From Leptospira sp. (GTDB lineage: Bacteria; Spirochaetota; Leptospiria; Leptospirales; Leptospiraceae), in contig JALOTI010000027.1 of the NCBI GenBank assembly GCA_025457985.1, forward strand, positions 1-10,450: 10,450 nucleotides of DNA, read 5' to 3'. Positions within the stretch are counted from its first letter, which is position 1; every line of letters begins with the position of its first letter. Below are positions 5,691 to 10,450 of this stretch, in pieces. The notes beneath the pieces were generated by a model, which saw nothing but the letters and a program-made list of their open reading frames with translations, made no database searches and was not told where the DNA came from. A program made the translations under genes and the position numbers.

Positions 5691-6591
5691 GACTGTAACC
5701 AGGATCTTGTTCTAACAATAATTTAGCGGACCTTTCTAAGGCTAGAGCCAATGTTGCTTCCGTTTTTCCTTTTTTCTTAACAAGTGCAATTTCTCGTGAA
5801 AAGGTTAAAATCCCCTCTCGGCCCAAAGATTCATTTCCTGTCTCGGCCGCTAATTTGACCTTCTGCCAGGCTTCCGTTATCGTAGACTTTGCTGGTTCCT
5901 TTTCTTTAGTGGATTCGCCTTTATGAAAGTACGAAGTGTCCCAAACTTTTGAGAAGGGATCGGATCGCATTTGGTCTTTAACAAGTCTATCTTTGTAAAC
6001 AATTGGATTTACCATCTTTGGTTCCAGTACGGATCGTTCCACGGGGGTAAGTGAGGCAAGACAGCTAGAAAAAACCCCTTTTTTCCAATGGTCTTTTGTG
6101 AGTAATCCAACATCGGCGAGGAGAATTAGAGAGGATAGTTCCAAAGTTTCCTTTTTCCGGCATGACTCCATCACTTTGGAAAATGTCGCCATCACCTCCC
6201 CCTCCTTCGATGATTTTTTTAGGTCAGAAATGTTGTTTGATCTTTCTGCCGAGAGGCGAAGCATATTTTTATACAAACTATCATTAGGATTTTTTTGAAG
6301 GGCTTTTTGGAATGCCGTGTAACTTTCAGAGTAGTTTTCACGATTGAATTCCAAAAGACCCCAGGTATAACAAATAAAACCATCATCCGTATCGCGAGTT
6401 CGGCAAACATATCTTAAGCGAGAGAAAGCAGATTCCCTGGACTCCGTAGACTCCCAAACATCCAAAAGAACCTCTTCTAAAAACGAAAGAGTTTCCAAAC
6501 TGTAGGGGTCGTTTGTAGGATTTTTAGAAGGTTGTGCACAAAAAAATAGACAGCCAAAAAACAGAAAGAATAGCCCGAATCGCAACTTCAC
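5662..6591 (-). CDS. TPR-containing putative lipoprotein
   Basis: A 309-residue exported protein. The start is GTG (6589-6591), followed by MKLRFGLFFLFFG, a short signal peptide with two candidate lipid-attachment cysteines, Cys14 (FFGC) and Cys18 (LFFC). Spirochaetal lipoboxes are loose, so either could be used. Residues ~73-106 (CYTWGLLEFNRENYSESYTAFQKALQ and the NPND turn) look like a tetratricopeptide repeat, a helical protein-binding module. The rest is predicted helical and charged, with Cys pairs at 63/74 that might form a disulfide. A second helical-repeat region near the C-terminus (TEATLALALERSAKLLLEQ) ends in LRYLAKEL. No enzyme motif is visible. It converges on pdxJ and diverges from the S41 protease gene across 109 bases. 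I would call it a periplasmic or outer-membrane helical-repeat lipoprotein of unknown role. Confidence 0.8.
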   Translation of the reverse strand: MKLRFGLFFLFFGCLFFCAQPSKNPTNDPYSLETLSFLEEVLLDVWESTESRESAFSRLRYVCRTRDTDDGFICYTWGLLEFNRENYSESYTAFQKALQKNPNDSLYKNMLRLSAERSNNISDLKKSSKEGEVMATFSKVMESCRKKETLELSSLILLADVGLLTKDHWKKGVFSSCLASLTPVERSVLEPKMVNPIVYKDRLVKDQMRSDPFSKVWDTSYFHKGESTKEKEPAKSTITEAWQKVKLAAETGNESLGREGILTFSREIALVKKKGKTEATLALALERSAKLLLEQDPGYSRLRYLAKEL

Positions 6592-6656
6592 AGAGTCTAT
6601 CTTACTGAGAATCCAAGAATTGTCCCGAAATTTTTTGTGTTGCAGGGACTCGGAAA

Positions 6657-6692
6657 ATGAAATTTCTTAGGATTATTAATCCACAAATCTGA
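6657..6692 (+). other. Possible 11-codon leader ORF before the S41 protease
   Basis: ATG at 6657 opens an 11-residue frame ([11 protein letters not shown]) ending TGA at 6690-6692, so its stop overlaps the GAGAG that precedes the TTG start of the protease at 6701. A GGAAA sits directly before the ATG, too close for ideal initiation. It could couple translation to the weak TTG start, but chance is a fair explanation. The rest of the 6592-6700 gap shows no convincing promoter pair. Confidence 0.2.
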
Positions 6693-6700
6693 GAGTTCCC

Positions 6701-8539
6701 TTGAAACGAATACTATACTTTCTTTCCTTCTCCCTAATTTTGAGTTTCGCATTGCCAGTTGGCTTTATTTCCTGCGAACCAGAGGCCAAAAAGGCTCCCA
6801 AAAGGGTAACAAATTTTACCTATCAGGATTTTGAAAACGTAATCCAAGCCGTCGATAAATACTACATCGACAAAGCCATCAATAAAAACAGGGCGTTCAC
6901 AGATGCGGCCGTCTTTTCCGTGTTAAGCCTTCCCCATCCGCTTTATATTTTTCCAGAAAGTTACTTTAACGAAAGGGAAAAGTATGAAGACAAGGAAGAT
7001 ATATTTCCAGGTAAATCCTTCAAAATATCTCCTTCGGACAAGTTTGTTCTCTTTGATCCAGACTACACTGTTGTAGAGAAGATGCAAAAGGAAAAATTGA
7101 AGAAAAACGAAAATAAAAAATTAAGCGATGAAGAGTTAAAACGTTTAATTGAAAAAGAAAAATTGAAGAAGTCTGTAATTTCAGCTAAATGGGAAGAGAT
7201 CAATTTTTCTAAAAAAGAATTTGATAAGGTGATTTCATACTTAAGAGACAACCTTGATACTTACAAAACACCAGTGCTAAAGGGACTCGTAGAATTGGAT
7301 GGTGAACTACCGGAAGAAGAGCAAGATGAAAAGAAAGAATTCACCATGGAACAGGTATTTCTTGCGGCTGCAAATGGGTATCTCAATTCGCTGGATCCAC
7401 ACTCCAACGTATTCTTGAAAGAAATTTGGGAAGAGTCCATGGCAAAGATCAATGACGGATCTTTTGAAGGAATTGGTGCCATCCTGTCTGGTGGTGGAAC
7501 TAGAGAAGTCATCGTTGAAAATCCGTTAGAAGGTAGCCCAGCTGTAAAGGCCGGAGTACGAAGTGGAGATACCATTCTTGCAGTTGATGGCAAACTCATA
7601 AAAAGTCTGTCGCTTGATAAAGTAGTCAAAAGAATCAAAGGTAAAAAAGGAACAAAAGTAGTTCTTACCTTAAAGAGAAAAGGTGTGTCTGGAAACCTTG
7701 ATATCGAAGTTATTCGAGATAAAATTACAATTAAGAACGTAACCTATCATCTGTTAAAAGAAAATCCTCAAGTTGGATATATCAAACTTACAGGATTTGT
7801 AAAAGCTCAAGGTGAAGAACCTGTTGATAGCCAAATTGTAAAGGGACTACGTGCCCTAGAAGAGGAAGCAAAAAATAATAACAAAGAACTTAAGGCATTA
7901 GTTCTCGATCTACGAAACAACTCAGGTGGATATTTAGATCTTGCGATAGATATTGCTGATATGTTTATCGAAAAAGGACTCATTGTTTCGACCAAGGTGC
8001 CAAACCGAAGTCCAGACGAAGCTTATGCGAGAATGAAAGACATTACCAATCTTCCATTGGTTGTCCTAATCAATGCAAAATCGGCTTCTGCTTCTGAAAT
8101 TGTTGCGAGTGCCATCCAACACCATGGCCGTGGGATCTTAATGGGTGAGAGAACATTTGGAAAGGCAACTGTTCAAAAGCTGATGGACCTTCCAGGTAAC
8201 TCAGATTATGTGCTAAAAATAACAAACTCAAGATACTATTCGCCGTCTGGAAAAACTATCCAAGTTGTGGGTGTTTCTCCTGATATCGAAGTCTCGGAAG
8301 AGCCTGATGGTAGTTTTCCATTCCGATACAGAGAAGAGGATATGTGGAACCACCTTCCCAAAATCCCGTATGATGGAGTTGTGAAGTCTAAGTTCAATAT
8401 CGATGCAATCAAAGAACATGCAAAGAAACATGGCAAAGCAGATACTTTTTTGAAATCTCATGCAAATGATGCAATCAAACCAGATTATATGTTAATCCGT
8501 AGTTTGGATTATATTGAAGGTATGTTGCACGCCAAGTGA
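6701..8539 (+). CDS. S41-family C-terminal processing (tail-specific) protease, lipoprotein
   Basis: A 612-residue exported serine protease of the Prc/CtpA family, which degrades or trims proteins at their C-termini in the periplasm. The TTG start at 6701 has GAGAG five bases upstream, and an in-frame stop at 6677-6679 leaves no other choice. The signal peptide runs to Cys25 (GFISC), a probable lipobox. An N-terminal helical region carries a Lys/Glu-rich insertion (~125-165), then LDPHSNVF (231-238), GSFEGIGA (253-260) and a PDZ domain (~255-335; [19 protein letters not shown]). The catalytic core has [12 protein letters not shown] (401-412) and SASASEI with nucleophile Ser463, Lys488 in [11 protein letters not shown] 25 residues later, and Gln492. 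All catalytic positions are intact. Length lies between short CtpA and long Prc. Its stop overlaps the nadB start (GTGA). Confidence 0.94.
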   Translation: MKRILYFLSFSLILSFALPVGFISCEPEAKKAPKRVTNFTYQDFENVIQAVDKYYIDKAINKNRAFTDAAVFSVLSLPHPLYIFPESYFNEREKYEDKEDIFPGKSFKISPSDKFVLFDPDYTVVEKMQKEKLKKNENKKLSDEELKRLIEKEKLKKSVISAKWEEINFSKKEFDKVISYLRDNLDTYKTPVLKGLVELDGELPEEEQDEKKEFTMEQVFLAAANGYLNSLDPHSNVFLKEIWEESMAKINDGSFEGIGAILSGGGTREVIVENPLEGSPAVKAGVRSGDTILAVDGKLIKSLSLDKVVKRIKGKKGTKVVLTLKRKGVSGNLDIEVIRDKITIKNVTYHLLKENPQVGYIKLTGFVKAQGEEPVDSQIVKGLRALEEEAKNNNKELKALVLDLRNNSGGYLDLAIDIADMFIEKGLIVSTKVPNRSPDEAYARMKDITNLPLVVLINAKSASASEIVASAIQHHGRGILMGERTFGKATVQKLMDLPGNSDYVLKITNSRYYSPSGKTIQVVGVSPDIEVSEEPDGSFPFRYREEDMWNHLPKIPYDGVVKSKFNIDAIKEHAKKHGKADTFLKSHANDAIKPDYMLIRSLDYIEGMLHAK

Positions 8540-10134
8540 CAAGGATCCAAACTGATTTTTTAATCATCGGAAGTGGGGTGAGTGGGCTTTTTACAGCCCT
8601 AAAACTTGCCCCTCTCGGATCTGTTGTCGTCGTCACAAAAAAAGCTGACTACGAATCTAACACCAATTATGCCCAAGGTGGTATTGCCTCTGTCTTTGAT
8701 GATAAAGACAAATTTGAGGAACATATCCAGGACACTTTGGAAGCAGGTGCCGGGCTTTGCGATTTAGACGCAGTGCGAGTGTTAGTTGAAGAAGGTCCTA
8801 AACGTGTCAGAGAGTTATTAGATTTAGGAGTCCCATTTACAAGAACTCAGTCGGGTGAATTGGACCTGGCTCGTGAAGGTGGTCATAGAAAAAATCGTAT
8901 CGTACACTCCCATGACCGCACCGGAAGCGCAGTTGAACAATCTCTCCTCGACCATGTACATGCAAATGCTAATATTCGCATTTTAGAAAATCATGCCTGC
9001 GTTGATCTCATTACTCGTCACCATCTGAAAGATAAAGACCATTTACCACTTCGCTGTTATGGTGCGTATATCGTGGATACAGAAACGAGCGAAGTATTTC
9101 CTGTCCTCGCAAAAAAAACGATTCTTGCGACGGGAGGGGCAGGCCAAGTCTATCTCCATACCACAAACCCAAGTATTGCCACGGGTGACGGCGTAGCAAG
9201 TGCCTATCGAGCAGGTGCGATCGTTAAAAATATGGAATTTTATCAGTTCCACCCGACCTCCTTATTCCATGAACAAGGGAATAGCTTTTTAATCTCCGAA
9301 GCGGTGCGTGGTCACGGTGGTATCCTTCGAGAGATCAATGGTAGACCTTTTATGAAAGACTACCACGAGATGGGGGAGCTTGCCCCTCGAGATATCGTAG
9401 CACGAGCGATAGACGATACCATGAAAAAACGTGGCGAGCCTCATGTTCTCTTAGATATCACTCACAAGCCAGCAAACGATATCATCAGCCATTTCCCATC
9501 CATATATGAAAGATGTAAAAAATTAGGCGTTGATATCACTACTGATCCAATTCCGGTCGTCCCTGCTGCCCACTATATGTGCGGTGGTGTATCCACGGAT
9601 CTTTTAGGTCGAACCAATATCTTAGATCTCTATGCCTGCGGTGAGACAACCTGCACTGGAGTTCATGGTGGCAACCGACTAGCATCGAATAGCCTTCTAG
9701 AATGTCTCGTATTTTCGCATCGCATTGCAGATAATATACGAACACAAGGCAAATTGGAATACTCAAGTGAGACAAAAGATATTCCTGCTTGGAATAAAGA
9801 AGGAACAACCAATACAGAAGAATGGGTCCTTATTTCTCACGACCTAGTTGAAATAAAAACCATAATGAGTAATTATGTGGGAATTGTCCGATCGGACATG
9901 CGATTAGAACGAGCCTTGCGAAGACTCAAACTTATTTCCGAAGAAGTTAAAGATTATTACAACCGAACAACCGTTTCTATCGAGCTTTTGGAACTCCGAA
10001 ATCTTGTGAAGGTGGCTGAACTCATCGTAAGGTCAGCTATTCTTAGAAAAGAAAGCCGGGGCCTTCACTTTAGCACGGATTATCCGGAAGACCGCAGCCC
10101 TTCCAGGATCGATACCATACTCCAACATTCTTAA
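8536..10134 (+). CDS. nadB: L-aspartate oxidase NadB
   Basis: A 532-residue FAD enzyme that oxidises L-aspartate to iminoaspartate, the first step of de novo NAD synthesis (followed by NadA). It shows the FAD-binding IIGSGVSGL (10-18), [13 protein letters not shown] (41-53), ATGGAGQVY (198-206), the substrate-site FHPT (238-241), [16 protein letters not shown] (258-273), [11 protein letters not shown] (283-293) with the catalytic Arg at about 290, AAHYMCGGV with His346, and [15 protein letters not shown] (375-389). The C-terminal helical domain ends in [11 protein letters not shown], as usual for the family. All features that set it apart from succinate dehydrogenase flavoprotein are present. 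The start is GTG at 8536, overlapping the protease stop by four bases, so translation is probably coupled. nadA and nadC are not in view, so the pairing with a periplasmic protease is probably positional only. Confidence 0.96.
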   Translation: MTRIQTDFLIIGSGVSGLFTALKLAPLGSVVVVTKKADYESNTNYAQGGIASVFDDKDKFEEHIQDTLEAGAGLCDLDAVRVLVEEGPKRVRELLDLGVPFTRTQSGELDLAREGGHRKNRIVHSHDRTGSAVEQSLLDHVHANANIRILENHACVDLITRHHLKDKDHLPLRCYGAYIVDTETSEVFPVLAKKTILATGGAGQVYLHTTNPSIATGDGVASAYRAGAIVKNMEFYQFHPTSLFHEQGNSFLISEAVRGHGGILREINGRPFMKDYHEMGELAPRDIVARAIDDTMKKRGEPHVLLDITHKPANDIISHFPSIYERCKKLGVDITTDPIPVVPAAHYMCGGVSTDLLGRTNILDLYACGETTCTGVHGGNRLASNSLLECLVFSHRIADNIRTQGKLEYSSETKDIPAWNKEGTTNTEEWVLISHDLVEIKTIMSNYVGIVRSDMRLERALRRLKLISEEVKDYYNRTTVSIELLELRNLVKVAELIVRSAILRKESRGLHFSTDYPEDRSPSRIDTILQHS

Positions 10135-10382
10135 ACGTAATTTTTTATAAAAAATTTTGAAGTTGGTAGCCTCCTCAGAGAAGCCGCAAAAACCTTGGAG
10201 AACGAAAGGAATATATACCCGTTTATTGGAATTAAATTTCCTATTTCAAATCAAAAATTAACATCAACTAGATACTTACTCAAAAGAAAAGCTCATCTCT
10301 AAGTTGATCTAATTCTTTATTTTTGAAGGCTTTTTCTTTCGAGCGAATTTTGATTTTTGAGACATCAATTCATTTAGACGTC
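10135..10382. other. AT-rich non-coding gap between nadB and the cysS-like end
   Basis: About 250 bases between two converging genes. Both strands are full of stops and I find no RNA gene, repeat family or convincing promoter. It holds the AT palindrome just after nadB and a distant inverted pair, ATCAACT at 10263-10269 and AGTTGAT at 10302-10308, with too long a loop to call a terminator. Confidence 0.5.
10139..10156. terminator. AT-only palindrome after nadB, candidate terminator
   Basis: A perfect 18-base palindrome, AATTTTTTA followed by its mirror TAAAAAATT, starting four bases after the nadB stop. As RNA it would form an A-U hairpin flanked by U-rich sequence. It has no G-C pairs, so it is a weak candidate for intrinsic termination. 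Confidence 0.3.
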
Positions 10383-10450
10383 TTACCTAGTTCTCCACCT
10401 AGGCCCTTCTATGTAACGCCCAATTCGATCAATATTTCCTTGGCACGTGC
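10383..10450 (-). CDS. cysS: Cysteinyl-tRNA synthetase C-terminus, with apparent frame break
   Basis: The 3' end of a minus-strand gene entering from the right edge. The frame from 10450 reads RAKEILIELGV and hits a TAG at 10409-10411. The frame starting at 10448 reads YIEGPRWRTR and stops at 10383-10385. Joined, RAKEILIELGV plus YIEGPRWRTR matches the familiar C-terminal end of CysRS (a helix like ADxIRDELxxxGI, then an ED/EG loop ending GTRWRR). Neither single frame gives both halves, so one base seems to be missing near 10415-10421 (a GGG and a GTT lie there). This may be a sequencing or assembly error or a real frameshift that would replace the last residues. CysRS charges tRNA-Cys in the cytosol; its catalytic part lies outside the window. 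Confidence 0.55.
   Translation of the reverse strand, partial: TCQGNIDRIGRYIEGPRWRTR

Noticed and set aside
10309..10365. Minus-strand 18-codon basic ORF beginning MSQKSKFARKKK after the cysS-like gene
   Set aside because: There is no Shine-Dalgarno, and the AT-rich context makes Lys codons likely by chance. Unlike the 30-residue gene it has no recognised family pattern. It would deserve another look if conserved.

Overview
The window reads as a chromosomal stretch of a Leptospira-like spirochaete: about 41% G+C by hand count just after the junction, spirochaetal-looking lipoprotein signals, frequent GTG/TTG starts, and a typical free-living gene set (chemotaxis CheW, Hfq, MiaA, PdxJ, NadB, an S41 lipoprotein protease). 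The first ~270 bases do not belong with the rest. They are about 64% G+C (hand count of 1-240) and encode an internal fragment of a cystathionine gamma-synthase/lyase from some other, high-GC organism. That fragment stops exactly where a PhoU-like gene of the main genome also breaks off. A shared ~21-base segment (254-274) fits both genes, so this is most simply a chimeric assembly joint and not a biological fusion.

Region 254-4785 holds eight minus-strand genes with short gaps: a FYDLN-type zinc-ribbon protein, miaA (start overlapping by 4 bases), hfq, a mannose-1-phosphate guanylyltransferase, a 30-residue basic AURKAIP1/COX24-type protein, an unrecognised membrane protein, cheW and the truncated phoU-like gene. 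The top half is translation/RNA biology (tRNA isopentenylation, Hfq, a probable small ribosome-associated protein) followed by sugar-nucleotide supply, chemotaxis and a PhoU-type regulator. They are probably co-transcribed from the divergent gap 4786-4889, with internal promoters possible.

Region 4890-5642 is pdxJ (vitamin B6 synthesis) on the plus strand. It converges on a TPR lipoprotein gene (5662-6591, minus) with only 19 bases between them and a weak hairpin over the shared 3' ends. From 6701 the plus strand carries an S41 C-terminal processing protease lipoprotein (TTG start), then nadB (L-aspartate oxidase) coupled through a GTGA overlap. After nadB comes about 250 bases of AT-rich non-coding DNA. 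The last ~68 bases hold the 3' end of a minus-strand gene that looks like cysteinyl-tRNA synthetase, whose C-terminus is split over two frames.

I see no rRNA, tRNA, CRISPR array, insertion sequence or defence system. The gene content is mostly housekeeping. The points worth a second look are the chimeric joint, the tiny 30-residue gene, the charge-segregated FYDLN protein whose acidic tail codons also serve as the miaA ribosome-binding site, the cysS frame break and the unknown Arg-rich membrane protein.
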